Part shown: positions 1 to 8,969 of the stretch, one piece after another
Layout of the letters: every line of letters starts with the position of its first letter
How positions within the stretch are numbered: the first letter of the stretch is position 1
The notes under the pieces: model-generated
The model's database searches: none
What the model was told of the DNA's origin: nothing
The model's input: only the letters and a program-made list of their open reading frames with translations
Made by a program: the position numbers and the translations under genes
From: 34-65-8 sp964516135
GTDB lineage: Bacteria > Pseudomonadota > Alphaproteobacteria > Sphingomonadales > Sphingomonadaceae
Assembly (NCBI GenBank): GCA_964516135.1
Contig: CAZEWN010000003.1
Span: 1-64,000, forward strand
Length of the DNA stretch: 64,000 bases
Direction: 5' to 3'

Positions 1-465
1 TCATGGTTCGCCCGCGCCCCACAGGCTGGCCGCGCGGACCCAGCCACGGCGGCCATCGACGTCAAATTCGCACCAGCCCTCGTCGCAATCGCCCAGTTCA
101 CCAACGACGCCAGGCTCCAGCTTCCACTTGAGCTTTGCGCTTTCGGAAGGCTCAGCCCGCATTTCAGCCAGCCCTTCGCCCACCACCACCGCACCGCGCT
201 GGCGGCTGAGCAGGCTCGAGGCGACCCAGCCCTGCGCGCCTTCGTGATCGCGCACCAGCCGCCACCCATCGACTACGCGCACGACCTTCATCGGCAATCC
301 CGGTCGCTTGTACACCCAGGCCACCTTGTAGTCGCGGCTTGGCCCCACGCGCATGTACATCTCCTCCGCGCGGATCGTCGCCCAATAGGGGACTTCGCGG
401 TCCTGGGCGCCAGCGGGAACCGCGGCGGCGATGAGCAGGGCAAGGATCGGCAAATGGCGGAACAT
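1..465 (-). CDS. Secreted bacterial SH3-domain protein
   Basis: The 154-residue protein starts with a clear signal peptide (hydrophobic LPILALLIAAAVPAGA, cleavage after about residue 20). Two bacterial SH3-like repeats follow, at about residues 27-90 and 95-150. The first contains MRVGPSRDYKVAWVY and the second MRAEPSESAKLKWKL, and each repeat ends with a GWV motif typical of SH3b domains. Such proteins usually act in the periplasm, often binding peptidoglycan or other envelope parts; no catalytic domain is visible, so the exact role is unknown. The gene is complete (TGA at 1-3) and is transcribed divergently from the dehydrogenase starting at 570, with about 100 bp between them that must hold both promoters. 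Confidence 0.85.
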   Translation of the reverse strand: MFRHLPILALLIAAAVPAGAQDREVPYWATIRAEEMYMRVGPSRDYKVAWVYKRPGLPMKVVRVVDGWRLVRDHEGAQGWVASSLLSRQRGAVVVGEGLAEMRAEPSESAKLKWKLEPGVVGELGDCDEGWCEFDVDGRRGWVRAASLWGAGEP

Positions 466-569
466 GATCGCTTTTCTAGCGATCGCCCCGGCCCGACTTC
501 AAGTCTTTCCCGCGCGCCATCCCCGCCCACGCTTGACCACCCCGCCTCCGAGGTCCTAGCGCGAGCCGC

Positions 570-1586
570 ATGAGCGAAATCAAGGTCACGCCGGGCCACC
601 GGATCGCAGGCAAACCGCGGGTGATCGTCACGCGCCACCTTATGCCGACTGTGGAAGCGCGCCTGGCCGAGCTGTTTGATGCAACGCTGAACGAGCAGGA
701 CGAGCCCTTGCCGCGCGACCGGCTTGCGGCCGCCATGCGCGAGGCGCACGTGCTGGTGCCCACCGTCACGGACCGGATCGACGCTGATCTAATCGACCAG
801 GCGGGCGATCAGCTCGGCCTAATCGCCAATTTCGGGGCCGGGACCGACCATATCGACCTCAAGGCTGCAGCCGCGCGGCGGATCATGGTCACCAATACGC
901 CCGGCGTCTTCACCGACGACACGGCCGATATCGCGATGGAGATGATCATCGGCATTCCCCGCCGCGTGCGGGAGGGCGTGGCGCTGGTCCGGCGCGGCGA
1001 ATGGACCGGCTGGGCGCCCTCCGCCATGCTCGGCCGCAAGCTGGCGGGCAAAGTGCTCGGCATTGTCGGCATGGGGCGGATCGGCCAGGCGGTTGCCCAC
1101 CGCGCCCGCGCCTTCGGCCTGGAGATCGCCTATCACAACCGCAAGCGATTGCCTGAGGCGATCGAACGGATGCTGGGCGTGCGCCACGTCGCCATCCTCG
1201 ATGACCTGGTGGCGGAGGCGGATATCCTCACCCTGCATTGTCCCGCCACGGCGGCCACGCATCATCTGATGGACGCGCGCCGGTTCGGCATGATGAAGGA
1301 CGGCGCGTGCCTTATCAACACCGCGCGCGGCGAGTTGATCGACCAGGAAGCGATGATTGCCGCGCTCGCCTCCGGCCGCCTCGCGGGCGCGGGCCTCGAC
1401 GTCTATCCCGACGAACCCCGCGTCGATCCGCGCCTGCTGGAATTCGCCAATGTGATGACCCTGCCGCACATCGGCAGCGCCACGCGCGAAGGGCGCGAAG
1501 AATCGGGCCACAAGGTCATCGCCAACATCCGCATGTGGGCCGACGGGCACCGCCCGCCAGACCAGGTGCTGGACGCGCTCGTCTAG
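570..1586 (+). CDS. D-2-hydroxyacid dehydrogenase (glyoxylate/hydroxypyruvate reductase type)
   Basis: This 338-residue NAD(P)-dependent oxidoreductase reduces 2-oxo acids such as glyoxylate or hydroxypyruvate, or oxidises the D-hydroxy acids. The Rossmann nucleotide-binding motif GMGRIG is at residues 167-172. The catalytic triad of the family is visible as Arg253 (TARGELID), Glu282 (YPDEP) and His300 (LPHIGSA). The length matches the GyaR-like family. The N-terminal catalytic half carries FGAGTDHID at about 88-96. True substrate cannot be told from sequence. It converges on the nitronate monooxygenase-like gene with only 3 nt between the two stop codons. Confidence 0.9.
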   Translation: MSEIKVTPGHRIAGKPRVIVTRHLMPTVEARLAELFDATLNEQDEPLPRDRLAAAMREAHVLVPTVTDRIDADLIDQAGDQLGLIANFGAGTDHIDLKAAAARRIMVTNTPGVFTDDTADIAMEMIIGIPRRVREGVALVRRGEWTGWAPSAMLGRKLAGKVLGIVGMGRIGQAVAHRARAFGLEIAYHNRKRLPEAIERMLGVRHVAILDDLVAEADILTLHCPATAATHHLMDARRFGMMKDGACLINTARGELIDQEAMIAALASGRLAGAGLDVYPDEPRVDPRLLEFANVMTLPHIGSATREGREESGHKVIANIRMWADGHRPPDQVLDALV

Positions 1587-1589
1587 GGA

Positions 1590-2996
1590 TCAATCCCCCG
1601 TCAAAATCCGCTCGACCAGCTCCCTCACCGTGGGGGTGTAGTTGTTCGAGTAGAACGGATCCTGCTTGAAGCGATAGGCGGCATGGCCGGCAAAGGCGAG
1701 GTTCTCGTCCGGGTCGCCGCCGTGGGCGATGTCCTGCAGGGTCTTCTGGATGCAGAAGCTGCGGGGATCGGCGAGGCGGCCGGTCGTGTGGTCGTCGTGA
1801 TCCTTCCAGCTCGAAAACTGGCAGTGCGAGAGGCAGCCCATGCACGCCTGCTGGTCCGTTCGGATCTGGTCGGCGCTTGCGGGCGTCACGAACACCACCG
1901 TATCGTCGGGCGTCTTTAGCGCTTCGGTGAACCCTTCGTGCATCCAGGCGAGCGCCTTGCGCTGGTCGCCGGGATGGACCCAGAAGTACTTGGCCTTGCC
2001 GTGGTCCGACAGCGGCACCGTGCCTTCTTCCTGATCGCGCTTGAAGATCGGGATCTGCCGCTCGCTGCGGTGCATCAGGTCGTAAAGAAACGGCGTCTTG
2101 ACCGCGCTCGAATAGAACCCGGTGGGACTGAACTTGTGCAGCAGCACGTCACCCGGCTCGACGGTGCGGAGCATGTCTTTCCACACCTGCGGAATCGGGC
2201 TTTCCTCGGTCAGCAAAGGCCGGGTGCCGAACTGGAACATGATCTTGCCGAGTTCCGGATTGTCGATCCAGTCGTTCCATTCGCGCAGGAACCACACCCC
2301 GCCCGCCATCACGATCGCAGTGTCCTCGCTCACGCCTTCGGCGCGCATCGTTTCGCGCAGCGCCTTGACGCGGGGGTACGGATCCTCGGGCACGCGCGGG
2401 TCCTCGGCATTGGAGAGGCCATTGTGCCCGCCCGCCAACCACGGATCCTCGTATACTACTGCCGCCATCAGGTGCGGCACCTTGGAATAGCTGCGCTTCC
2501 ACAACGCGCGAAACGCGCGGGCCGAGCTGATGATCGGGAGGTAATGGACGTTATGGCGCTGGGCGATCTCGGCCAGCTTGTACGGCATCCCGGCGCCGCA
2601 GGTAACGCCGGTGATCAGCCCCTTGCAGTTCTCCAGCACGCCTTCGAGCACCAGCGGCGCGCCACCCATTTCCCACAGGACGTTGATGTTGATCGCGCCC
2701 TTCCCGCCGGCAATTTCGTGCGCGCGCTTCACCTGTTCGGTGGCGCCGTCGATGGCATAGCGGACGAGCTGCTCGAAGCGTTCCCTGCGGGTCGCCTGGG
2801 GGTAGACCTGCGGGATCGGATTGCCGTCCTCGTCATAGCTGTCGGCGTTGACCGCGCTGACGGTGCCGATCCCGCCTGCCGCCGCCCAGGCGCCCGAACT
2901 CAAATGGTTCGTCGCCGAAACGCCCTTGCCCCCCTCGACCAGCGGCCATACCTCGCGGCCGCCGTAGAGGATCGGGCTCAACCCCTTGAAACTCAT
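1590..2996 (-). CDS. Nitronate monooxygenase-like flavoprotein with C-terminal Cys cluster
   Basis: This 468-residue protein belongs to the NAD(P)H-dependent flavin oxidoreductase / nitronate monooxygenase superfamily, FMN-binding TIM barrels. The N-terminal glycine-rich stretch SGAWAAAGGIGTVSAVNAD and the central TGVTCGAGMPYKL and AIVMAGGVW segments fit FMN phosphate-binding loops. It is longer than the classical family (about 320-350 residues). The C-terminal extension holds CMGCLSHCQF plus a later SFCIQK, i.e. Cys385, 388, 392 and 415, a pattern that could bind a metal or Fe-S cluster. The ATG at 2996 is preferred over the TTG one codon upstream. Substrate is unknown; the nitronate activity is a family label only. 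Confidence 0.8.
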   Translation of the reverse strand: MSFKGLSPILYGGREVWPLVEGGKGVSATNHLSSGAWAAAGGIGTVSAVNADSYDEDGNPIPQVYPQATRRERFEQLVRYAIDGATEQVKRAHEIAGGKGAININVLWEMGGAPLVLEGVLENCKGLITGVTCGAGMPYKLAEIAQRHNVHYLPIISSARAFRALWKRSYSKVPHLMAAVVYEDPWLAGGHNGLSNAEDPRVPEDPYPRVKALRETMRAEGVSEDTAIVMAGGVWFLREWNDWIDNPELGKIMFQFGTRPLLTEESPIPQVWKDMLRTVEPGDVLLHKFSPTGFYSSAVKTPFLYDLMHRSERQIPIFKRDQEEGTVPLSDHGKAKYFWVHPGDQRKALAWMHEGFTEALKTPDDTVVFVTPASADQIRTDQQACMGCLSHCQFSSWKDHDDHTTGRLADPRSFCIQKTLQDIAHGGDPDENLAFAGHAAYRFKQDPFYSNNYTPTVRELVERILTGD

Positions 2997-3037
2997 CAAT
3001 TATCCTATCCGAAATCGCGCGACCTTGTGCCGCCTTG

Positions 3038-3769
3038 CTACCCGCGCCCGTTACCCGTCGCCGCACCGCGGCATGGTTTGATCTCGCCCGGCTCGGGCCT
3101 CTTAGCGGCGCGCTTGAACTGTGCATAGTACCCGGCCAGTTCGGGCGCATCACGAAAAGCATCGAGCTCGTAGCCGACCTGCCTGAATTCGCAGCTGAGC
3201 AAAAGCGGGTCGATCCCGTGCTGGTCGGTGGGGCGGTCGACATCGACCACGATCACCCGCCCGCCCTCGCGCAGCGAAGGCCACAACCGCCACAGGAAGG
3301 CATAGGGCTCCTGCACCTCGTGATACATGTGGACCAGGAACACCCGGTCGAAGCTGCCCGGGGGCAATTCCGGATCATCGGGCTCGCCGAACTTGATCGA
3401 GACGTTATCGAGCCGCTCGCGCTCGACCCGCTGGGCGAGCCGGGCCAGCGCCTCCTCGTCAATGTCCTGCGCCAGCACGCGGCCATCCTCGCCCACGCGC
3501 TCGGCCAGCCGCACGGTGTAATAGCCATTGCCCGCGCCGATATCGGCCACTGTCATGCCCCGTTCGATCCCGGCCAAGTCCATGACCTTCTCGGCCTCGC
3601 CGCGATTGTCACGCTCGGTCTCGGTAGAGAACTGGTTGGAGCCGAGATCCGACACGGGCCGGTCGGGCAGCGGGAACTCGAGAGCGGTTTCAGGCCGGTC
3701 ACTCGGCGGCTCCCCACCGCACGCGGCGAGCGCCAGGACCAGCGGCAGGAGTGGAGCAAGACGCGACAT
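3038..3769 (-). CDS. Lipoprotein with class I SAM-methyltransferase fold
   Basis: The start at 3769 gives 243 residues beginning with a lipoprotein signal peptide (LALAAC lipobox, Cys17 lipidated). Directly after comes a class I methyltransferase fold: motif I VADIGAGNGYYT at about residues 74-85, an acidic residue in AQDIDEEAL, and a later LPPGSFDRVFLVHMYHEV segment. The combination of an export signal and a SAM-binding fold is odd, because SAM is a cytoplasmic cofactor. Longer upstream starts would bury the signal peptide and are less likely. It lies downstream of prfB on the same strand and could be the last gene of the amidase-mrcA-prfB run. Role unknown. Confidence 0.8.
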   Translation of the reverse strand: MSRLAPLLPLVLALAACGGEPPSDRPETALEFPLPDRPVSDLGSNQFSTETERDNRGEAEKVMDLAGIERGMTVADIGAGNGYYTVRLAERVGEDGRVLAQDIDEEALARLAQRVERERLDNVSIKFGEPDDPELPPGSFDRVFLVHMYHEVQEPYAFLWRLWPSLREGGRVIVVDVDRPTDQHGIDPLLLSCEFRQVGYELDAFRDAPELAGYYAQFKRAAKRPEPGEIKPCRGAATGNGRG

Positions 3770-3850
3770 GACCTGGCCGCCCTCTAGCGGGTGCGGACGG
3801 AGGTGGCAAAGCGAAGTTGGCGAGGCGCGCAGGCTCAGGGTAACGGCCAA

Positions 3851-4978
3851 TTAATCCGCGTCCTCAACCTCCACCTGCTCGCCCGTCACCCGCTGGGCCA
3901 GCGAGGCCGCGATGAAGTCGTCGAGCGCGCCGTCGAGCACCGCGTCGGGGTTGGTCGAGGTCACGCCGGTGCGCAGATCCTTGACCATTTGGTAGGGCTG
4001 GAGGACGTAGCTCCGGATCTGGTGGCCCCAGCCGATGTCGCTCTTGGCTGAATGTTCGGCGCTGGCGGCTTCCTCGCGGGCGCGCATTTCGGCTTCGTAG
4101 AGGCGCGCCTTCAGCATGTTCATCGCGATGTCGCGGTTCTTGTGCTGGCTGCGGTCCTGCTGGCTGGCGACGACGATGCCGCTCGGCTGGTGGGTAATGC
4201 GCACCGCGCTGTCGGTGGTGTTGACGTGCTGGCCGCCCGCCCCACTGGCGCGATAGGTGTCGATCTTGAGGTCGGCCGGGTTGATCTCGATCTCGAAGCT
4301 GTCGTCGATCACTGGATAGACCCAGACCGAGCTGAAGCTGGTGTGGCGGCGCGCGCTGCTGTCGTACGGGCTGATTCGCACGAGGCGGTGAACGCCGCTC
4401 TCGGTCTTGGCATAACCATAGGCATTGTCGCCCTTCAGATGCAGCGTGGCCGACTTGATGCCCGCCGCCTCGCCCGCCTGATACTCGACCGTTTCGACCT
4501 TGAAGCCCTTGCGCTCGGCCCAGCGGGCATACATGCGCAGCAGCATCTCGGCCCAGTCCTGGCTTTCGGTGCCGCCTGCCCCCGCGTGGATTTCGAGGTA
4601 GGTGTCGTTGCCGTCGACTTCGCCCGAGAGCAGCGCCTTGACCTTGTCGGCATCGGCCCGTTCCGCCAGCGCGGCGAGGCTGGCGAGGCCGTCGGCGACC
4701 ACCTCGTCATCGCCCTCGGCCTCGCCCATCTCGACGAATTCGACCGCGTCGGCCATTTCGGCGGAGATCTGCCGCACCGTGCCGATGGCGTCCGCCAGCA
4801 TCTTCTGCTCGCGGGTGATCGCCTGGGCCTGCTTGGGATCGTCCCACAGCTTGGGGTCCTGCACCCGTGCGTCGAGCTCATCGAGGCGGCGCAGCGCGCG
4901 CTCCCAGTCGAGCGACTGGCGCACCAGCGCCAGCGCGGCTTCAATGCGGTCGATATGGGCCTGCCCTTCGGCACGCAT
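3851..4978 (-). CDS. prfB: Peptide chain release factor 2
   Basis: RF2 recognises UGA and UAA stop codons and triggers hydrolysis of peptidyl-tRNA on the ribosome. The 375-residue protein has the universal GGQ motif in SGAGGQHVN and the RF2-specific recognition loop, here SPYDSSARRH, with SPY where Escherichia coli has SPF. The N-terminal coiled domain and the SQHKNRD segment are typical. The reading frame is uninterrupted from the ATG at 4978, so this copy does not use the autoregulatory +1 frameshift known from many bacteria. It sits between mrcA (upstream, about 80 bp gap) and the methyltransferase-fold lipoprotein. Confidence 0.97.
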   Translation of the reverse strand: MRAEGQAHIDRIEAALALVRQSLDWERALRRLDELDARVQDPKLWDDPKQAQAITREQKMLADAIGTVRQISAEMADAVEFVEMGEAEGDDEVVADGLASLAALAERADADKVKALLSGEVDGNDTYLEIHAGAGGTESQDWAEMLLRMYARWAERKGFKVETVEYQAGEAAGIKSATLHLKGDNAYGYAKTESGVHRLVRISPYDSSARRHTSFSSVWVYPVIDDSFEIEINPADLKIDTYRASGAGGQHVNTTDSAVRITHQPSGIVVASQQDRSQHKNRDIAMNMLKARLYEAEMRAREEAASAEHSAKSDIGWGHQIRSYVLQPYQMVKDLRTGVTSTNPDAVLDGALDDFIAASLAQRVTGEQVEVEDAD

Positions 4979-5060
4979 AGGGGGGAACTCCAGCGAAAGA
5001 ACGGCGGCCCGCTTAAGGGCGAGACCGGCGCGTGGCAATGGTCGGCGGGAAAGCGCGGGT

Positions 5061-7577
5061 TTAGTAGATGCCGCCCTGCTGTTCGACGAAGTCCTCGCGC
5101 TGGCCCGATGCAGCCGCTTCGCGCGGACCTTCGTTCGCGGCCTGGCGACCCCGGCGCAACAGCGCCAGGATTTCCTTGCGCCGGGTTTCGATCTCGTCGG
5201 CGCGCGTGCTGCGCGGCGGTTCGGTGTCGGGTTTGAAGGCCTCCCAGATGATCGCGGAGCGAGGATCGGCGGTGGCCGTGCCGTCAAGCACGCGCTTGCC
5301 GCTGCGCCGGTCAATCCGCACCATTCGCACGCCCGCCGGCGCCACGAATGGCTCCCCGCTCCACCGGTCACGCGTCTCGCGTACGAATTGCTGGAACATC
5401 GGCGCGGCGGTGTTGCCGCCCTGGACATAGCCGCCCAGATTTCGCGGCTGATCATAACCCAGATAGACCCCGGCTACATAGTCCGACGATCCGCCCACGA
5501 ACCACGCGTTGGTCGGGCCCGAGGTCGTGCCGGTCTTGCCGAACAGCGGCAGTTCCAGCGCGCGCAGGCGGGTGGCGGTGCCCCGTTCCACGACGCCAGT
5601 CAGCATGTGCAGCACCTGGAACGCGGTCCGGGGGTCCATCACCTGGCTGCCGCCGGGCTTGAGCCGAGGCATCGGCTGGCCGTTCCATTCGGCCATGTTG
5701 CAGCCGGTGCAGGTGCGCTTGTCCGCGCGCCAGATCACCTTGCCACGCCGATCCTGGATATAGTCGATCACCGTCGGCGCGAACTGGCGGCCATGGTTGG
5801 CAAGCGCGGAATAGGCGTTGACCATCTTAAGCACGGTCGTGTCACCCGCGCCGAGTGCGAAAGCGGGATAGGGTTCGTAGCTGCCGATGCCCACCTGCTC
5901 GAAGGTCTTGATGACTTTCGGCATCCCGGCGTCCATCGCGATATGGACGGTCATCAGGTTCTTCGATTGTTCGAGACCGTAACGCATCGGATAGATGCCC
6001 CCGCCCCGTTCGCCGCCAAAGTTGCGGAAGCATTTCTCGCCCAGGTTTGCACCCTGGTAGAAGCAGTACGCCTGATCGGGCACCGCGGTGGCGGGCGTCA
6101 TGCCGTTGTCGAGGCCCGCGGCATAGACGAACGGCTTGATCGTCGAGCCCGGCTGCCGCTCGGCCTGGGTAGCGCGGTTGAACGAGGCAAGCCGATCGTC
6201 GAACCCGCCCTGCAACGCGACCACGCGGCCGGTCTGCGGGTCCTGCGCGGCAAATCCGCCCGATACGCCAGGTACCGTTCGCACGCGCCACCCGCTACCC
6301 TGCGGCGATGCGGCGATCACGTCGCCCGCCTTGAGGTCATCGGGCAGGCCTGACAGCGGGAACGTCTCGCCGTCGGCAAAGCCGATCCGCGCGCTGCTGC
6401 CCGAACGCTCCGTCACCACGCCCACACGCCAATCGCGATAGTTGATGCCGAGGTACGAACTTTGGAGCTGCCCTGCCCAGTCGCCGCCGGACACGTCGAT
6501 CGTCGCGATCGGACCGCCCCAGCCGCGATTGCCATGGTAGCGCATTATCCCGTCGCGCAATGCGTTGCGCGCGGCATCCTGCATGTCGGTGTCGAGGGAG
6601 GTCCGCACCCACAGTCCGCCCGCGTACACGCTGTTCGGCCCGTCCTCGGCCGTCTCGCCGAAATCGGCGATGAGTTGACGGCGCACTTCCTCAAGGAAAT
6701 AGCCCGCGTCGGCGGAACGCTCCGTGCGCTGGGTGACGAGGCCAAGCGGCATGGCCTTGGCCCGTGCCGCCTCTTGCACGGTAACGAAGCCGTCTTCGAC
6801 CATGCGGTCGAGCACGAAATTGCGCCGCTCCAGCGCGCGCGCGGCGTTCTTCGCCCGGCCATAGGTCTCGGGTGCCTTGGGCAGGATGGAAAGAAAAGCG
6901 GTCTCGTGGAGCGCCAGGTCGCCGACATCCTTGTCGAAATAGGCGCGGGCGGCCGCTTGCACGCCGAAGCTGCGGCGGCCGAGCGGAATTTCATTGAGAT
7001 AAAGCTCAAAGATTTCCTGCTTTGTCAGCACGCCTTCGATGCGACGGGCGAGCACCATTTCCTTGAGCTTGCGGGTGACGGAATACTCATCGCCCAGCAG
7101 CAGGTTCTTCGCTACCTGCTGGGTGATCGTGGACCCGCCCACCGCTCGCTCGCCCGAGCCCAGCTTGCTGGCGTAGTCGAACACGGCATTGAGCGTGCCG
7201 GTGAAATCAATCCCGCCGTGGCTGAAGAACGTCTTGTCCTCTGCTGAAAGGAACGCCTCGATCATCTGCTGCGGGAAATCGCGGTACTGCAACTGGACGC
7301 GACGTTCGCGCGCGTAGGAATGCACGATCTCGCCATCGATCCCGCGCACCACGGTGGGAAGCGGCGTTTCGTAATCGGCCAGGCTTTCCGCGTCGGGCAG
7401 GTCGCTGACAAGGAACAGCCACAATGCGAGCCAGCCTGCCACCAGCACGCCCAGCGCCGAGGCAAGCCACCGGAACGTGCGCTTTTCTTGCCAGTTGCGG
7501 CGAAACCATGCCACCGCCCCGCTCGCATCGCGGCGGATTCGGTAGCGGATATAGTCGGTTGTCGATTGTTCGGCCAT
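5061..7577 (-). CDS. mrcA: Penicillin-binding protein 1A, bifunctional transglycosylase/transpeptidase
   Basis: This class A PBP polymerises and cross-links peptidoglycan at the inner membrane. The 838-residue protein (start at ATG 7577, MAEQSTTDYI) has one N-terminal membrane anchor (about residues 34-54) followed by the GT51 glycosyltransferase domain with its catalytic glutamate in SAEDKTFFSHGG and the GGSTITQQVAKN motif. The transpeptidase domain follows with SxxK as STIK (about residue 475), SxN as SKN in LEQSKNLMT (about 539) and KTG in LFGKTGTT (about 679). An OB-like insert sits between the two. It lies downstream of the amidase gene and upstream of prfB, all on one strand. Confidence 0.96.
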   Translation of the reverse strand: MAEQSTTDYIRYRIRRDASGAVAWFRRNWQEKRTFRWLASALGVLVAGWLALWLFLVSDLPDAESLADYETPLPTVVRGIDGEIVHSYARERRVQLQYRDFPQQMIEAFLSAEDKTFFSHGGIDFTGTLNAVFDYASKLGSGERAVGGSTITQQVAKNLLLGDEYSVTRKLKEMVLARRIEGVLTKQEIFELYLNEIPLGRRSFGVQAAARAYFDKDVGDLALHETAFLSILPKAPETYGRAKNAARALERRNFVLDRMVEDGFVTVQEAARAKAMPLGLVTQRTERSADAGYFLEEVRRQLIADFGETAEDGPNSVYAGGLWVRTSLDTDMQDAARNALRDGIMRYHGNRGWGGPIATIDVSGGDWAGQLQSSYLGINYRDWRVGVVTERSGSSARIGFADGETFPLSGLPDDLKAGDVIAASPQGSGWRVRTVPGVSGGFAAQDPQTGRVVALQGGFDDRLASFNRATQAERQPGSTIKPFVYAAGLDNGMTPATAVPDQAYCFYQGANLGEKCFRNFGGERGGGIYPMRYGLEQSKNLMTVHIAMDAGMPKVIKTFEQVGIGSYEPYPAFALGAGDTTVLKMVNAYSALANHGRQFAPTVIDYIQDRRGKVIWRADKRTCTGCNMAEWNGQPMPRLKPGGSQVMDPRTAFQVLHMLTGVVERGTATRLRALELPLFGKTGTTSGPTNAWFVGGSSDYVAGVYLGYDQPRNLGGYVQGGNTAAPMFQQFVRETRDRWSGEPFVAPAGVRMVRIDRRSGKRVLDGTATADPRSAIIWEAFKPDTEPPRSTRADEIETRRKEILALLRRGRQAANEGPREAAASGQREDFVEQQGGIY

Positions 7578-7660
7578 GATCGCCCGGCGCCTTAGCACGC
7601 AGTCCCGCAGTGGCAAAAGGCGGATTGCCCGGAAATGAACCGCGCGCGGACGGTATGCCT

Positions 7661-8530
7661 TCAGCCGCCTGATTGTCGCGCGAAATAAACCCGGATGGCG
7701 CGCGCCATCACCTTTGCAAAACGTTCGCGCCCCGCGTCGGAAGCGAGCCGTTCCGCTTCCTGCGGATTGGTGATGAAGCCCGCCTCATAAAGCACGGCCG
7801 GCACGTCGGGCGCGCGCAACACCGCGAGCGCGGCGGAACGGCGGGTCTGCGGGTGAAACGACAGCGTCCCTTCCCCCTCCCGAACGATCAGTCCCGCAAA
7901 TTCGGCCGAGGTCTGTTGCACACGGCGCTGTGACAGGTCGACCAGGATGGCGCTCACGTCGGCGCTCTGCCCCTCCAGCGGCACCCCGTTGAGCCGATCG
8001 GCGGCGTTCTCGCGCGCCGCGAACCGCGCCGCTGCCTCGCTCGAAGCGTTGGTCGACAGGGTGTAGATGCTTGCGCCCCGCACACCTTCTTCACCGCCAG
8101 ATGAATCAGCGTGGATCGAGACCAGCAGGTCCGCGCCCAGCCGCCGCGCGATCTCCGGTCGTTCCCCCAGTGTCAGGAAGCGGTCGTCCTCGCGCGTCAA
8201 AGCGACGCGAATGCCCCCCTGCTCCACCAGTTCGTCACGCAGCGCCAGCGCCAGGGCGAGGACGATCTCTTTCTCGCGATATCCGCCCCCGCTGGCGCCC
8301 GGATCCTTGCCGCCGTGGCCCGCGTCGATCACAACCAGCGGCCGCGACCGATCGGGCGGGCCGGCCACCTTGGGCAGACCGACCGGGTCGCCCGCATCTG
8401 GCAGAGCCAGCCGCACGACATAGTCCCGACCCAGATGGGGTACGGGGATCGACAGGCCGAGCGCATACAGCGCGGCGAGCATCGCTACCGGCGCCACGAA
8501 GATCAGGCCTGTCAGGACGCGCGGCGACAT
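7661..8530 (-). CDS. N-acetylmuramoyl-L-alanine amidase (Amidase_3 family)
   Basis: The enzyme cleaves the amide bond between N-acetylmuramic acid and the stem peptide during cell separation and wall turnover. The 289-residue protein (ATG 8530) begins with a membrane segment or uncleaved signal at about residues 4-26. The zinc-dependent Amidase_3 domain then shows the first His in VVIDAGHGGKDPGASGGGY, a Glu in YREKEIVL, a second His in LVSIHADSSGG and the catalytic Glu in LYEAGFITNP. There is no clear AMIN domain in front, so localisation probably relies on the membrane segment. It precedes mrcA, making a cell-wall pair. It is divergent from rne across the 439-nt region. Confidence 0.93.
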   Translation of the reverse strand: MSPRVLTGLIFVAPVAMLAALYALGLSIPVPHLGRDYVVRLALPDAGDPVGLPKVAGPPDRSRPLVVIDAGHGGKDPGASGGGYREKEIVLALALALRDELVEQGGIRVALTREDDRFLTLGERPEIARRLGADLLVSIHADSSGGEEGVRGASIYTLSTNASSEAAARFAARENAADRLNGVPLEGQSADVSAILVDLSQRRVQQTSAEFAGLIVREGEGTLSFHPQTRRSAALAVLRAPDVPAVLYEAGFITNPQEAERLASDAGRERFAKVMARAIRVYFARQSGG

Positions 8531-8969
8531 GACCGGGGTGTTAACGGGATGATAGTCCAGTACGCAATAAGGTTGCGAGCCGAAACCGGCGGTGCTAGCG
8601 CTGCGGCATCGGATCGACGCCCTTCCCGACAATGGAATGGCCCACGTGCAACGCGTGGGAAACCGCGGAAATTCGGCCACGGATCGGCGCCTTCGCTGGT
8701 TCCGACGCAACAGGTTGACGCACGAATGAGATTGCCCTTCCCGCACCAGCAGACACGGGCTTCGGCCCATGTCGCTGCGCGCGGAAACCGGGCTGCGCAT
8801 GGCACGCGCTTGCTCATCCATGCAGACACATCACTCCGGCAAGGCGCAAGGTCGCGCGTTAGCCGGTCAGAGATTGCCGCCACGCCATTATCGGCCAGCG
8901 GCTCCAACACATATCGGCGCAATGATCCGGTGCGGGTTCGCCCGCCCGGCAGCGCTTGGAGAATTCATA
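8531..8969. other. 439-nt non-coding region between amidase and rne
   Basis: This is the only stretch over 300 bp without a gene. It separates two divergent genes and so must contain both promoters plus the rne 5' leader. A TTGACG hexamer at 8715-8720 resembles a -35 element toward rne but lacks a convincing -10 partner. Long 5' leaders of rne mediate feedback control of RNase E levels in Escherichia coli; whether that applies here is inference. No tRNA-like or riboswitch-like structure was recognised. Confidence 0.5.
8958..8962 (+). promoter_or_regulatory. Shine-Dalgarno site of rne
   Basis: GGAGA lies 7 nt upstream of the ATG at 8970. It supports this start over the in-frame codons further upstream, because the conserved RNase E N-terminus (MATRMLIDA) begins exactly here. 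Confidence 0.75.

Noticed and set aside
1938..3128. 396-codon open frame on the plus strand
   Set aside because: Antisense shadow of the nitronate monooxygenase-like gene; no family pattern.
4978..5060. Programmed frameshift site of prfB
   Set aside because: The RF2 frame is continuous from its ATG, with no in-frame UGA near codon 26.
8715..8743. sigma-70 promoter upstream of rne
   Set aside because: The TTGACG hexamer lacks a -10 box at a suitable distance, so it is mentioned only as weak.
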